The notes below the pieces were generated by a model, which was not told where the DNA came from, made no database searches, and saw only the letters and a list, made by a program, of their open reading frames with translations. A stretch of DNA of 64,000 bases from Colias croceus (lineage: Eukaryota; Arthropoda; Insecta; Lepidoptera; Pieridae). The position numbers were made by a program, and so were the translations under genes. Numbering within the stretch: the first letter of the stretch is position 1; each line of letters opens with the position of its first letter. Where the stretch lies: contig NC_059545.1 in NCBI RefSeq assembly GCF_905220415.1, positions 196,001 through 260,000 on the forward strand. Direction: 5' to 3'. This document shows positions 24,121 to 37,900 of the stretch, piece after piece.

Positions 24121-26904
24121 TATAATTTATACAAACTTTCATATAATTTTTTCCATGTTTAACTCTATAATTGCGATTTTTTATTCCTTAATGCAGGTTG
24201 TAGTGATTGTAGATCCTTTCTTTTGGAGCAAATACTTGGTTTGCATTATGGAAGTAGTACCGTTCTCTTTAAAATCTGTTGTTTTGGGTAATTAAGCTGA
24301 AATGTTAATAACTTACTTGTTTTCGTTATACTAGCATACTTTAAATTCTTATAGTTTAAAATGAAACAGTAGATACTATTTCGTACGTTGCCATATTTCA
24401 TTTGTATACGAATCACATGGATAGAAATGTAAGTAACGTTTGATGACATACGCGAATGTCGTCACACGCGTCACTTGGGCTCGGGAACTAACCGATGTAG
24501 CCTTCAAAGTGAACGTTACTTATTACTTACTTTGTGGAAAACTTTTTTCGAAAATCTTAAGGATAAGAAGGACATATGGATAAAGTTTAAACTGTGTCGT
24601 ATGCTGTAAAAACGCACTCTAAATCCATAACTTAAATAACGTTTATAACTTAATTTTTTTTTAGATAAGTACTTTTTTATTAAGTAAGAAAGTATATGTC
24701 ATATTTACAACCTGTAGTTATATATTTAAATATTTAAAGAAGGTAGAGATAATATTGATTGCGTTCCTTAGAGAAGTTAACAAATAAAGGTCATTTTAAT
24801 ATTATAAGGTAGGTAACATTGAATCTAGTTCAAATCCAGCTTTATCAAATAAATAATTATAAATTAACCAAAAACATGTTTTTATGAAACCAATATTTTA
24901 CAAAATTTTTCAAAAAATGATTTCAACCCGTCCGTAGTTTTTTTTTTTTTTTGGAAAAACCGTATAATCTGACTCCATTTAACCAAGTGTATGACGTGGG
25001 CGCACGTGAGATCATTAGCAGGCGCGGCGCGTGCGCAGGTTGCAGCTGTCCATACCAACTCGCTGGGCTGGACTACGTGAGCACTGCAACGCGTTCATCT
25101 TCAGCTTTTTGTTGATTAACATTGTACTACGTGATGTTGGAGTGGTTTTTTCGTTTTTTTCGTAAGTCAACAGCTGGCCAGGGTTTGTGGAGACGTCAGA
25201 GGCGCTTGTACATGTTTGTGAATGCCTTGCCGATGGAAAATGTCAAGTGATGTTTCTACTTACTATTCTGTGGTAATGCTCTCTGTGAAAGCGGTGTAAC
25301 GGTAATGTAGTGTGTAAAAGGAAGAGTTTTACGTCGTTTATCGAATGCAAAGGATTTAGTTTTCATTATCTTGTATTTACATGAAACGATGCTATTCACA
25401 CTGCAATTGTGTGTGCCCTTTTCCATTGTAGTTACTTTGTAACAGATACATTATTTTGTATAGATTGGTCAATAATTAATATTAAATACATAACAGAATA
25501 AGAATGCAAAATGCAAATTATGGAATAAATTCGTTTTATTTTTTGACTGAACATTGCATTCATGTAAAATAACTTTGAATATTATATGCCCATATAGTAC
25601 ATACAAACTTCAAACACAGATAATATGGATGTTCACAACTTTAATATAAACTGGATGGTTTATGATTAAGCTATATGCTTTAAGCATAGGTAACTAGTTG
25701 TAGACAATTAGAGAGTAGATACATTTAACGTGGTATGGTAAGCCCCCAGCCCGTATGTAACGCACTTCAAACTACATAGTTGATAATACATGCGTATGTT
25801 TAGTCATCTTTCCATGTACCTGACCTACACTATGATATTTTTTGTCTACTAGAGATGTCATTATATGATAAAATCTAAGTATGTTGTCGGTTGTCGCTTT
25901 TAAATTCAGCATTTCACATTATTTCCAAATACAATATATAGGTAAGTATTACATTTACCTACATCAATTTCGTTAAATCACAAATTATATAAGCATAATG
26001 TGTTTCTATACATCGAAATAGCGAAAGTAAAAATATAAAATAACTAACACGTAAAGAGTATAGACAATAGACATTAGTATTCTTCTACGAAGTGTCGCGG
26101 TTCGTAACTTAAATAGCAAAATAAAGAATCACACGTCATTATATTTTAGATACATTACAGATCACGGTACATACCTACTAGCGAGTATTGAAGCTACGTG
26201 TCCTTTTTGCTATGACTAATGTATGGATAAGGTTACCTACGCGAATCGTCCTATTAGAAAAATGACGCGCTACCACAGACTACGTGTATAGTTACAACGT
26301 GTAGTAACTCAATGAATTGATGCTAGCGATAGCGTAAATGTGTCTTCATTACCTGTATATCTATTTAACAACGCTTAAAATAATAAAATATTTATGTAGA
26401 GACTGTATTGTTCGTATATTGTGTATTCTTTATATTATGCAATTGAAGGAATGCTGAATATTATCATACTAAATCGTCACAGATATATTTGAATGAAGAC
26501 TATGCTATCATTAGTAATTACTTTTGATGCTACGTGAAGCTAATAAATTTTGGGCCATTAACATTTATAATAAAACAAACAATAAATACGTTGATGAAAG
26601 TTAAAACAATCTATAGAGAGAGAGAAATTGGTAAATATTCTGAACATAAATTCGTTTGTCCTTAATAAAAGTATCTTCGTGCAAATAAAGACTCCATTGC
26701 CAATTATGTAGAGTTAACAGAATTAAAACATCTGTCAATCCCACCCCGACAATATTACATCATTTGTGGCTACGGGACTTTACTGTTCTGTCGCTAAGCA
26801 GTAAGTGCTAGGCATGTACTAGGTAATCCGTAATGTACTATAAGGACTCAATACGCACTCGCATTGCTAATCTAGCTCACACGTGCTAGCCGTAGCACTG
26901 AGGT
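24121..26904. other. intergenic DNA with one GC-rich patch, no gene recognised
   Basis: The GC-rich stretch 24990-25100 (GGGCGCACGTGAG, GCGCGGCGCGTGCGCAGG) may be regulatory. A 20-T run lies near 24938. No gene is supported. Confidence 0.3.
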
Positions 26905-27077
26905 TTGAAAGAGGAAAGGTTTGTATGTATGTATGTATGGTTTTCACGCATAAACTACTGAACCGATTTTAATGAAATTTACCACACATATAGTTAAACT
27001 TGGATTAACACATAGGATAGGTCCCACGGGAAATTCGGAAACCGGGTTTTCCTTTGAAAACGCGGGCGAAAAGCTAA
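26905..27077 (+). mobile_element. degenerate Helitron-like fragment
   Basis: (GTAT)n, TACTGAACCGATTTTAATGA, GGTCCCACGGGAAATTCGG and GAAAACGCGGGCGAAAAGCT follow Lep1 order. The 5' start and the CTAG end are altered (CTAATAG). Confidence 0.6.
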
Positions 27078-27286
27078 TAGTGTATAAAATGTATTAAAAC
27101 ATATCAATTATAAATATTTGTTTTACATGGAATTGTTTGGTTTTTTAATTTTATATTATCTATTGTCATGAAATGACGATGTTTATACTTTATACCTATT
27201 ACATTCAATTTTCTTTACGTTTTTCAAATGGAATTCAAACAATTGAATTTAATTCAAATTCAACAATTCAAACAATTTATACGTAA

Positions 27287-27526
27287 CTAGGTTTCCACCC
27301 GCGGCTTCGCCCGCGCATTCAAAGAAAAACCCGCAGAGTTCCCGTTCCCGTGGGATTTCCGGGATTGCGTCATTTTCCCGGGATAAAAAGTAGCCTATGT
27401 CCTTTCTCGGGTATCAAAATATCTCCATACCAAATTTCATGAAAATTGCAGGTTCAGTAGTTTAGACGTGATTGAGTAACAGATAGACAGATAGAGTTAC
27501 TTTCGCATTTATAATATTAGTAGGTA
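27287..27526 (-). mobile_element. non-autonomous Helitron-like element, Lep1 type
   Basis: On the minus strand it ends GAAACCTAG|T at 27287, with the hairpin CGCGGGCGAAGCCGCGG before it, and carries the CCCGGAAATCCCACGGGAAC and ACCCGAGAAAGGACATAGGC blocks. The 5' edge (TACTAATATTATAAATGCG near 27526) abuts the truncated second-family element directly. Confidence 0.8.
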
Positions 27527-27769
27527 TGAACTATTTTATGCCCAGGATAATAAGGTATAATTATACCAAGTTTAACCAAATCGAACCGTTAGTTTTCACG
27601 TGATGCCTGAACATACAGACAGATAGACAGACAGACAGACAAAAATTTTTTTAATCACATATTTGGGCTTGGTATCGATCCAGTAACACCCCTTGCTATT
27701 AATTTTTTCAATATTTTCAATGTACAGAATTGACCCTTCTACAGATTTATTATATGTATATTGTATAGA
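27527..27769 (-). mobile_element. second-family Helitron-like element, 3' part replaced
   Basis: On the minus strand it starts A|TCTATACAATATAC at 27769 and matches the element at 14703-14940 through AATAAATCTGTAGAAGGGTC, the (GTCT)n run and CCTTATTATCCTGGGCATAA. The homology then stops where a Lep1 element begins. Its own 3' end is absent from the other side, so the pair looks like a chimera rather than a simple insertion. Confidence 0.7.
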
Positions 27770-30331
27770 TTGTTTGAATGTCTACAAACAAATCTTCTGT
27801 ATAAATAAAGTCCTGTTGAAATATACTGGAGAAAATCAAGCAAGACGGTCGATGAATTATTTTTAAACTATTCACAAAAAGCCTCTTCTCCTTTTAATTA
27901 AATGGCATATTTATTAAATTGATAATTAAGTACATAGTTATTAATTATTATTTTATTCTAAAGCTAAAAATAATATTACTTACAACATAAATGTAAATTA
28001 TGTGGTTTGACGAGAAGACGTTTATTTTTACTAAGTTCATCTACATTCTCTATAAAACCTAGGCTAGCAGCATTCCACGGCAGTTAATGAGACCCGACCA
28101 CAGGCTCCTCTGACGTCAGCCCTTATTAGGACATCCACATAGCCCCGACACAATCATAAACGAATAAAAAAATAAGTACCCCTACCTGTTTGTTATTTAT
28201 AAAAACAAATGTGGACACACCAATTAAATAATTCAGTTTTGAATTAACGTAGGAATCGACATATCAATTCTAGCCTTGTTTTTTCAAAATTATATATAAG
28301 TTCACAAATAAAGCATGTACCCGACTTAGGTTACTTTTAACTTATTCACAAAATACCTACTTAGATCTTTTCACAAAAAAAAGAGTAATCAGACGATGCC
28401 GCGAGCTAATCTAGCTGCACGTATGTTGTATAAGTTTTAATCCACACTGTGAAAATTAATCCTCCAGTAGTAAGTATAATTGAGAGTGAATAATTTTCAG
28501 TTTACACATAGATGAGTCAGTATTGTTTTCACTAAAGTTCAGGGGATTTTCTTCCGCATGCGTCTCATTTTCAACACTCAATAATTCTTTATGAAAACGA
28601 AAAAATATAATATAAAAAGAATAGTAACGAAAGTGAGAATAAGAATTTCAAAATATATCCAATTATCGATTTTCGTTACTACGAATTTTCGGATTTGAAA
28701 TTTCATCTACCCACATTGTGCATAGCGCAAAATGTGCGAATGCATTAAAATTTTCCACGCCTGTGGTCATCAATCTCAGAAGTGAGTCATTAAGCATCGA
28801 GCCGCGACGTGGAATGTAGTGACCGGTGCACGCCGCGCCACCCAGGACTCTTCCCAGAAACTCTTAGCTCCGAACTCATTTCATAATACATTATAAAAGT
28901 AACAATTGGTTTCCGCCACTTTCGGCGCTTACAGAACTATGGTATTTGCAATAAAAAATCCGAAAGCCGCCGCCCGGCGCCAGCGCCGCGATCCGACATA
29001 AGTCCCATATTTTACAGCACTCCATTCATAAATTCTACAAACTGCATACAAATATTTGGCTTGCATCCGTTCGGACACAGATTAATTACTGTGAGGTGAG
29101 AAAATCGATACCTGCTTCACAGTTACTTGTGACAATAGTTTTGTGAGATTTCATTCATTGTTTTTAACTCATTGAGAAGCGGTCACTTTATAGTTTATGA
29201 CTAAGCGCCGGTGCACGTAACTTGATGACGTTGTTAATGAACTTCACTGATACGTGTTAATTGCTTTAGAAATTATGCTATAATATTATTTACGATAAAT
29301 GTTTCATAGTTTTATTAATGTATCTAACTGTTACTTTTGTATAGGTATTCTCACACTGAAATGATGTTTCTGTCTCTTATGTAATTGTAATATTATGACG
29401 TCGTCACGTTTATCTCTATAAAACGTGCAACAAATTATAATTTAACACACATTACGAAATACAGTATTGAATGTGTGTTGATATAAATCATCAATGATAT
29501 AAACTCAATAATTTGTAAATCATCACACGATAATCATTTCCCACATGATTTGGCGCCGAAACCCGGGTTGACGAACTAGTTAGCGCTCTATTAATACGTT
29601 AACGTGATATGGTTTTACCTATGTATTATATAATTGGGTGTATATCATCATGTATATGTGCAGTTAGTACACTTTCAGGTCTACGGTTATATAGAGTTTT
29701 TGATGCGAGATCGTGAAAGGAATGTACATCTTTTGAGTACAATTATCCGTGGCGTAGTATTTTTTTTCAAATATACAGTACCTTCCTACTTAACAGTTGA
29801 CGCTAGTGGCAATATTATATTGAACGCGGATTTATCTATCAACCGTGGGAAGACCGTAGGTATCTAATATTTGAACGGAGCGTACGCATGTCAATTAAAC
29901 TTATCTCATTTTAAAACCATTACATTTAATATTTGTGGGCGTTATGATACAATAGATAAGAATTAGGTACAAGAACACATGAATCATAAATTATTACAAC
30001 CACTTTTTTTAAAGAAAGGCAGTTGTCACCTACAACTTATGAGTGTCGGCATGATTAGTAGATATACCTACATTATTAAATTATCTGACCAATACCTTTC
30101 ATCAAAAATATATAAAGGTAGCGATTATGAAGGATATAATATTACGACCAATCCAATAATAGTCCTGTCTAAAAACGTATGCACGATATTTCAAAGCGTC
30201 ATTTATGTATTTTAATATAAATAATGTAACATTTTAAATAAATAATCTTCAGTAAGTTAAGTTAAAAACACAAATTAAATAATATTGTCCATGAATATTT
30301 TCATGTTCACATATTGTGTGATATTATACTA
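27770..30331. other. intergenic DNA with a GC-rich patch
   Basis: GC-rich sequence at about 28795-28850 and 28965-29000 may be regulatory. No coding feature is supported. Confidence 0.3.
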
Positions 30332-30581
30332 TCCATACTAATAGGTATTATAAATGCGAAAGTAACTCTGTCTGTCCGTCTGTTACTCAATCACGCCTAA
30401 ACTATTGAACCAATTTTACCAATAATTTGGTATGGAGATATTTTGATACCCGAGAAAGGACATATATGCTACTTTGTATCCCAGGACATGAAAATGCAAT
30501 CCCGGAAATCCCACGGGAACGGGAACTAAGTATGTGGATTTTTCTTTGACTCCGCGGGCGAAGCCGCGGGCGGAAATCTAG
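30332..30581 (+). mobile_element. non-autonomous Helitron-like element, Lep1 type
   Basis: Begins TCCATACTAATAGG after A, ends GGCGGAAATCTAG before T, with the hairpin CGCGG-GCGAAG-CCGCG intact. The body matches the 14413 copy, including the GTCT run and ATACCCGAGAAAGGACATA. Confidence 0.85.
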
Positions 30582-32409
30582 TAGAACTATAATTAATCAC
30601 TTTAAACTTAGTAAACTAAGGCTTTTTTATATCGTATAATTAACACGAATATAACTTCTAAAAGAGATCTTTATGTTCTGCATTCCGTTATTTAAAATTA
30701 TGTGGTACAGCTACCTTAGAGCTACATACAATTTTTATAAATGTCTAGTACATAGATCATAACATTTTATTTTTATTTATGTTTGTTAGTTGCAAACTAC
30801 AATGACACCTACAATATATGGCGCCAATATTACTAGAATGGCAAAAAAATACCGAATGGCTTGGAAAAGGATACGCTACGAAAGTACGAATAGAGAACCT
30901 TCTGCCGTTTTTGAATCTTTCGACTAACAAAAATGTAACCCTTATTAGTTATTCTTTCAAATGAAACATATGTTACTATAAAATATATGATTATTTATAT
31001 AAATACGATAAACAGGTTAAAAATAAACGTGTCACGATCGCGTTGCGTTTATGCTTGTAAAATAAGTATGATTGAATAAATAAATGTTTGAATTTGTGTT
31101 TGTCATGTGACAAATCTAGTGAGGTTTTTTTATTTATAGCTGTTAATGTGAATATATAGGATATTGAAATGATTAAAAAATATATATTTTACAGTAATAA
31201 ATTTTGCAAAAGCTTTATGACACGTTTTTTCAAATGTAAATATGTATAATATGTACTTGTGTAAAATCAAATATAATTAAGTCTGTTAACATAAACTTCT
31301 TTATTGCGTTTTACGTCTTTCACAACTCACTAGTTTCTTGCAACTCGAACAGGAGTTAAAATATTACAGTGTGCTAGTGACGTCAATGTGCAATGTGTTA
31401 CAATAGGTTCCTCCTGAATTTATTGGGAAGCTGATGAAATCTGAATCACGCGGTCTTTAGTTACGAAAACGATTATGAGCAGGCATTGACCGACTTCATA
31501 CACGTCCGGTGTAAAAGTGTTACAGCTGCGCTAGGGGTGAACACAGCTAATAGGCATATAGTTTTGGAATTTATTACAATTTGAAAAGATTTAACACGTA
31601 TACACGTGTAGTTTTTCCATTTCATTAGTTCAAATATTGATCATAACTTTAATTCTATGACTGCAATAAAAATCAAGAAACAGACGAAACGTGTGTTTCT
31701 TTTCAAATTCAAACGTCATTATCAGAAAAATATACAATTTGTAACATACATTTTATACATTGAGTGTAATAAACGAGTTTAAATCACTAGGCAATGTCAG
31801 TACGTCCGCGTCCGCGTCGTATTGGCAGAATTAGTAGTACATATAATAATTGGCCAGGCCCAGCCCTAGGTCTGCGACGCGCCGGGGGCGTGTCGTGACG
31901 TCAGCGCGCGTCAGCACACGCGCCTTGCGTCACGCACGCACCGACATCCGCACGGCGCGCGGACATGCAGCACCGTACATGCCGATGGGACGGATTAAGG
32001 CTAGCGGGACAATGAACTTGCCCTCGGGAGATTGTGAGCTATAACTCAGATAATATAATACTATATTATTTACTAGCTACTTATAGAGGCTCATACCTAA
32101 ATGTTGATACACCTTGCTTCTTGACAAGCTTCGATTACTGTATACTGTTTTCAAGACTGTAGGGTGAAGGGGAACTGCATATACAATACAAGACAACAAA
32201 AATTTGATTTAAAATTTAAATGTAATATACTTAAGATTAATAAATATTAAATACTAAATAGATGATATGAATATACAAAATGTATTGGTTTTTAAATATT
32301 TTGTATCGATTATGGAAACTTACTTGATATAACAGTATGTCGTGTTCATATAATTTGATGATCTGTAGCGATAGAAGCATTTATTGTGTATTGTGTAATT
32401 ATATAAAAA
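30582..32409. other. intergenic DNA with a CpG-rich, CRE-containing block
   Basis: A CpG-rich block at about 31845-32000 contains a full CRE, TGACGTCA (31896-31903). It could be an enhancer or an undetected promoter. A 64-codon frame crosses it but looks compositional. A TTGAATAAATAAATGTTTGA stretch near 31072 resembles the TTTGAG-family LINE tail. Confidence 0.35.
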
Positions 32410-33826
32410 GTTTGTTTCACTGCCAAGTGCTTGTATGTCAGAGATAAAATACGCAACTCTGATAACAAAGTTAAAACGGTTTGGTCAATTATTAATGGTG
32501 AAATGGGCAAAAGCCAATCAAATAGTACCATAAAACTTGTTAATGCTGGTAGGGTCATTGACAAAAGTGCTGATGTTGCGCTTGCTTTTGAAGATTTTTT
32601 TAGTAGTGTCCCTGCTAGTATTACCGAAAAATTAAATTCGTCATCAGCACTTGCGGAGTCCTACTTGAGGGACCATGTTGCTGAGTGTAATGTATTATTT
32701 GAATTGCGACATGTGACTGCAGAGGAAATTGTTAAAACTTTTAAAACATTAAACTTAAAAAAAACTTGTGATCTCTGGGGAATGTCTGTAAATTTAGTAA
32801 ATAATATTATAGAAAACATTGCCAACCACTTAATGTTGTGACTTTGGTATATTCCCTGATTTATTAAAGTTAAGTAAAGTAATTCCTTTATTTAAAAGTG
32901 GTGACCAAGAAGACTGTAATAACTATAGGCCAATTTCCATTTTACCAACTTTGAGCAAAGTCTTCGAGAAATTAATTTTAAACCAATTATGTAGTCATTT
33001 TGTATCAAATGGTTTACTGCACGCCAAACAGTTTGGTTTCACAAAGGGGCGCTCTACTACTGATGCTGGAATAGCTCTTTTGTCACATATATATAAAGCA
33101 TGGGAAAATTCAAAGAATGCTTTAGGGATATTCTGTGACCTTTCTAAGGATTTTGACTGTGTAGAACATACCACTCTATTACGGAAACTAAATTTTTATG
33201 GTATTAAAGGTTTATCTCAGGACCTCATAGCTTCATATCTTCAGAACAGGGTACAAACCGTTGTTGTTAATGGAGAGAAATCTCGCGGTGCGCCGATTAA
33301 CATAGGTGTTCCGCAGGGATCTATCTTAGGACCGTTTTTGTTCTTAGTATATATTAATGACCTACCTTATTATTTGCAGGATATGTGTGAAATAGTACTG
33401 TTTGCAGATGATACCTCATTAATATTTAATGTGGATAGACATGACTCAAACCTTGACGAAGTAAACTCTGCTCTTTTACGCATATCCAATTGGTTCACTG
33501 CTAATAATTTATTATTAAATGCAAAAAAAACAAATTGTGTAGAATTTATCCTTCCAAATGTAAAAAAGGTGAAAAGGGATATTATTTTAAACGGGGAGGT
33601 ATTATACCCTGTGGATTCTACTGTTTTTCTTGGATTGACACTAGATGAGAAGTTACAATGGGGGGCCCATGTTGCCGCCACCGCTGCTAAGCTTAGTTCA
33701 GCTGCATATGCAGTTCGAAGAATAAGGCATCTCACCGATGTAGACACGGCTAGATTGGTTTATTTTAGCTACTTTCATAGCATTATGTCCTATGGAATTC
33801 TGCTATGGGGCAGGGCTGCAGATATT

Positions 33827-34160
33827 CATCATCATCATCATCATCAGCCCATATACGTTCCCACTGCTGGGACACGGGCCTCCTATGAGGGTACAGGCCA
33901 TAATCCACCGCGCTGGCCAAGTGCGTGTTGGCGGATGACACATGTCGTCGAACTTTTTAATTCTTCGACATGTCGGTTTCCTCACGATGTTTTCCTTCAC
34001 CGTTTGAGCAGTGGTGATGTTACAACATGCGCAGATAAATTGAAAAATCAATTTAATTCCTGCGCGCTCGCCTGGTCTCGAACCCCGGACTTATCGATTC
34101 GAAGTCCGAGGTCTCACCACTGAGCCACCACTGCTCAGTGGTGAGACCTCTCACCTCGGA
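33827..34160 (-). mobile_element. tRNA-derived SINE inside the LINE, with target duplication
   Basis: Bounded by the 9-bp target duplication GCAGATATT (33818-33826 and 34161-34169). On the minus strand there is box A-like TGGCTCAGTGG, box B GGTTCGAGACC near 34076-34086, a common moth SINE body (CCCACTGCTGGGACACGGGC on plus) and an (ATG)n tail at 33827-33841. At its 5' end an 18-nt segment, GAGGTCTCACCACTGAGC (34108-34125), is exactly inverted at 34133-34150. Confidence 0.9.
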
Positions 34161-34558
34161 GCAGATATTGAAACTATATTTATATTACAGAAAAGAGCCA
34201 TACGCTCTATATATAATTTACGTGCTAGGGACTCACTAAGAGATCTCTTTAAGAATACTGGTATCCTCACTGTACCATCACAGTATATATTTAATAATAT
34301 TTTATATGTACACAAAAACGCAGACTTACACACAAGAGTAGGAGATAGACACTGTTATGGCACAAGGAACAGAAATAAAATTGAAATGCCATTTTACCGG
34401 TTAGCTAAAGTTAAAAATTCATTTATGGGTCAAGGTATACTTTTTTACAACAAAATTCCTCATAGTATTAAAGAGTTTAGTAGTGCTAAATTTAAGAATT
34501 ATGTAAAAAACGTCTTAGTTCAGAGAGCCTATTACAGCATTAAGGAATATATGGAAGA

Positions 34559-34727
34559 CTAGCGGTCCGCCCCGGCTTCGCCCGTGGTACATATTAACGT
34601 TTTCTCTACATAAGAACCATCCTCGTACTTCAAGGAATATAATAAAAAAAGAATTATCGAAATCGGTTCAGCCGTTCTCGAGTTATGGAATTACAACGAA
34701 AAGTGGCATTGATTTTTATATATTAGA
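34559..34727 (-). mobile_element. 169-bp non-autonomous Helitron inserted in the LINE
   Basis: On the minus strand it starts A|TCTAATATATAAAAATC and ends GGACCGCTAG|T. The LINE text flanking it (GGAAGA and TAAAAAACC) joins to match the uninterrupted LINE copy at 63790-63805 (GGAAGATAAAAACCC). The insertion is therefore between A and T without duplication, as expected for Helitrons. The CTAG supplies a stop codon (34560-34562) to the upstream LINE frame. Confidence 0.88.
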
Positions 34728-34995
34728 TAAAAAACCATGGAGGGTTGTCGCGTGAGAACCGCAGGACAGTTCTTTGGCATATTATGATGTACGGTTACTT
34801 ACATATTTTGTAAAATTAAATTGTAATACTGAAATGATTTAAAAGAGCAACTATGGAGTTTCTTGCCGATTCTTCTCCATAGATACTGCTTTCCGAATCG
34901 GTGGTAAATGATAAAAATATGTATTGACGTTTCAAAAGTGCTTCTCGAAGAAGTCTAATTGAATAAATAAATGTTTGAGTTTGAGTTTGAGTATA

Positions 34996-37900
34996 ATATA
35001 TTGGTTGTCAAATTTATTCAAGAATACAATATTGCACCATTCAACTTTTCTAGATACTTATTACTTACACGTTCCAAATATGAAATACATTCCTGAATGT
35101 AACGTCTTTTTATCCAGGTAATTCAGAAAATATATGAAGAGTATAATTACTTTTCTATATTCATAAAATACAGGAAAGATAGCCACATAGGCATTAGGCA
35201 AGCATTACTGCATTAGGCATATGACAAAGTATAGGTACCTACTGTGGTACCTACGTATTTTGCACCGTTTGTCACTTGTAATGTGGGAGAGAAATGTTTC
35301 CGACCGGGTTTTCCCTTTCTAACGTGGTTACGTGGATTACCAACTTTCTTTACTTAGCAGTTAGCGTCCTGATTTAGATATATATATAGCTCTCTTATTA
35401 TTATAAACCTTACTCGTCTAGATTTCTTTGAATGTCCTGAAGAGCTTTCATATGCATAGAATGTATATTATACTCGAAATATTTATGTATCTTTTAAATA
35501 TAAATATTAGATTAATTATTATCTTTGCTTTTCTTAAATAATGGTTATTTAATATTTTAAACTTCAAAATGTCATATGAAAAATAAGCATTAATGCAACA
35601 TCCAAACGACGCTGTACCTAAGTAGATATACTGACGTTGTTTTCTATATCTATTAATTAATATTAATTGTATTCGAATAACCATAAATATGTCTACAATT
35701 TCTCTGTATTTCCAACAATTAGTGTATTATCCAATTACTACATAAACCGCAGCTTTTTATCACGTGACGCGTCTGTATGTTTGTTTTAATTAAACATTAT
35801 GTGTATTATGTGCGTTTATTTCTTTGTAACTAATGATACATACTTTAAAAAACTTGTAATCATGCATGATCGCATCTCTTCCCTTCGCATAAAATGTGTA
35901 AAAGTTAAAACTCATTTTAAGTGGACGCCTTAATGTATAATGTGTACACATTTAACATTTTTACAAACAACTATAAAGTTCTTTGTAAAAAATGTAAATA
36001 AAACAAAAAAGTATCTATTTTATTTCCAGAAGAACGGAGGTTGTGATGGTGAGTAGGTACACTTAATCATTAATCTAATTTCATTTAGTATATTCTGTTG
36101 AACGAGAGTCTTGACGTAATAATATTATGATGATTAATTATCAATCTACATAACTAGTAAAATATAGATTTAATCAGTAAGAGCGGGGCAGGAGACTGGA
36201 GAATAGATTATATTGTTATATAGGAAAGCTTGAATGAAACTTTCTCTCTCTATTTTTTATGTTTATCTGCCAGATGGCAGATATTAAGAACAAAAATTTC
36301 TAAACAAATACTACCTACCTATAAACTCTTTAGCCATGTACTATGCTTGTTATTTTCGTTCCTTTGGCATAAAATGGCATAAAGCAGCTTCTCGAACAAC
36401 AACCTAATAGTTAATTTATTTAAACAAACCACCAGTAATGTTATTACAAAATCTATTCCGAAGATTCACACAAAGCGCAATGACGCAAATTCTCTGGAAC
36501 TAGCATAACCGCCGTGTATTACCAATAATGACTTAACTATTGTTACGTTCATACAAACACAAATAACACTTCCATTTCAAATGGCTAACGAGCAAACAGT
36601 TAATACATAATAAAAAGGAAGCCGCTTCTGAATCATGCGCCAATAATCCCGAGTAGGTACCTGAGAATGCAAGCCTGTGCGAACTTGTTAGTGGCTGTAA
36701 GCGAGGCGCCGCTTTCCTAAACTCTATAATATAGTAAAGTAGGTATAAACACTGGTTGGTGTGAATGGACGGCCTTTCTTGTTGAGGTAGCGCACATAAT
36801 GCCATACATTTTATTGCGCCAATAAATCTTTTGCTTAGAAAGGTTCACCCTTTTTTTCTTTGCTGTTTATTTACATTTGTTATCACAGGATAGCGTTAGA
36901 GCATAATAGAGTATTTTGTGAACGTGATTTTTCATCAACTGACTTCTTTTAGGTATTCATTCTGTATATTAATCGTTTACAATTATAGTGGCTTTAAAAT
37001 TATAGGTACTATTACTAGACCATCATGTGAATTTCAATCACACAATTATTTTATAACATCAAGAGATAACATTGAGATGCTTATCTGAACCGTTTTCACA
37101 TGATAGCAATATTGCCTTATCAAATAACAAGCTAGTTTATAGTAAACACATTGTTTTACCATTATAGTAACTATTACTCGGGGATAAAGTATAGTTTTGT
37201 AGGTTATGTGTTACGGCAGGAGCGAGGCTATCCACGCGTCATTGGGGATACCCAGTGAGTCAATGCTCAGCCTCTGACTGCAATCTCTCTTTATTATGAA
37301 AGATTGTGTTATCTAGCTTTTTTTGTAGGTATAATGTCAACTGCTATGTAATACTGATTGCCATGGGATAACGGATAATTTATAAGTATAAACCCCACCC
37401 GAGAGTTCAAATAATTTATTGTTTCCGTATTGTCGTTTCGCCTTGGAATTTTAAATGTTTTAATTTTGAGAGCATATGATAGCGATTTTTATAAGGAACG
37501 AAAGCTCTCAGTCCCTGAGCCTAGATGAATATGTTATTATGTAAACTGTAGCATTACGTGGTACAAATATATAATAAAATGTAAATACCCATAACCCACG
37601 CGCGTCAGACGCGTAACAAGTTACAACGCAAGAGGTAAAGGCTCAATAACCTTGACCAACACCGCCTTTTATAAAAAATCATAGTTTTTACCAAAAGCTA
37701 CAACGTCACTTCGAAAGAGGGTAATAAATAATATCAAATTATCATAATAAACCTTGTAATAAACTAAAATCATACCTATTTAGTAATCACTAAAGTGGAC
37801 TCCGATAACTTTTAATAGTGAAAGTGATGGTTCCAATAATTTTAATCATTCGACCTTGTCACTAAATAGAAATGTAAAACAGTCACATGTTACGGAAATT

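Larger units (their letters stand above)
32410..34995 (+). pseudogene. 5'-truncated jockey/CR1-group LINE, TTTGAG-tail family
   Basis: Reverse-transcriptase half of a non-LTR retrotransposon. Frame 1 runs to 32841. A small deletion then shifts it to frame 2, which resumes IFPDLLKLSKVIPLFKSGD at about 32849 and holds NYRPISILP, DFDCVEH, GVPQGSILGP and the catalytic FADD motif (about 33403). A SINE at 33827-34160 interrupts it, then the frame continues ADIETIFILQKRAIR to 34558, where a Helitron supplies an early stop. The 3' UTR (34742-34995) carries AATTGAATAAATAAATGTTTGAG and ends in TTTGAG repeats. The endonuclease is missing. The copy is dead through truncation, frameshift and two insertions. 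Related pieces lie at 6651, 50643, 58902 and 63597. Confidence 0.9.

Noticed and set aside
33827..33844. Run of six His codons in the LINE reading frame
   Set aside because: It is the (CAT)n tail of the inserted SINE read in frame, not part of the LINE protein.
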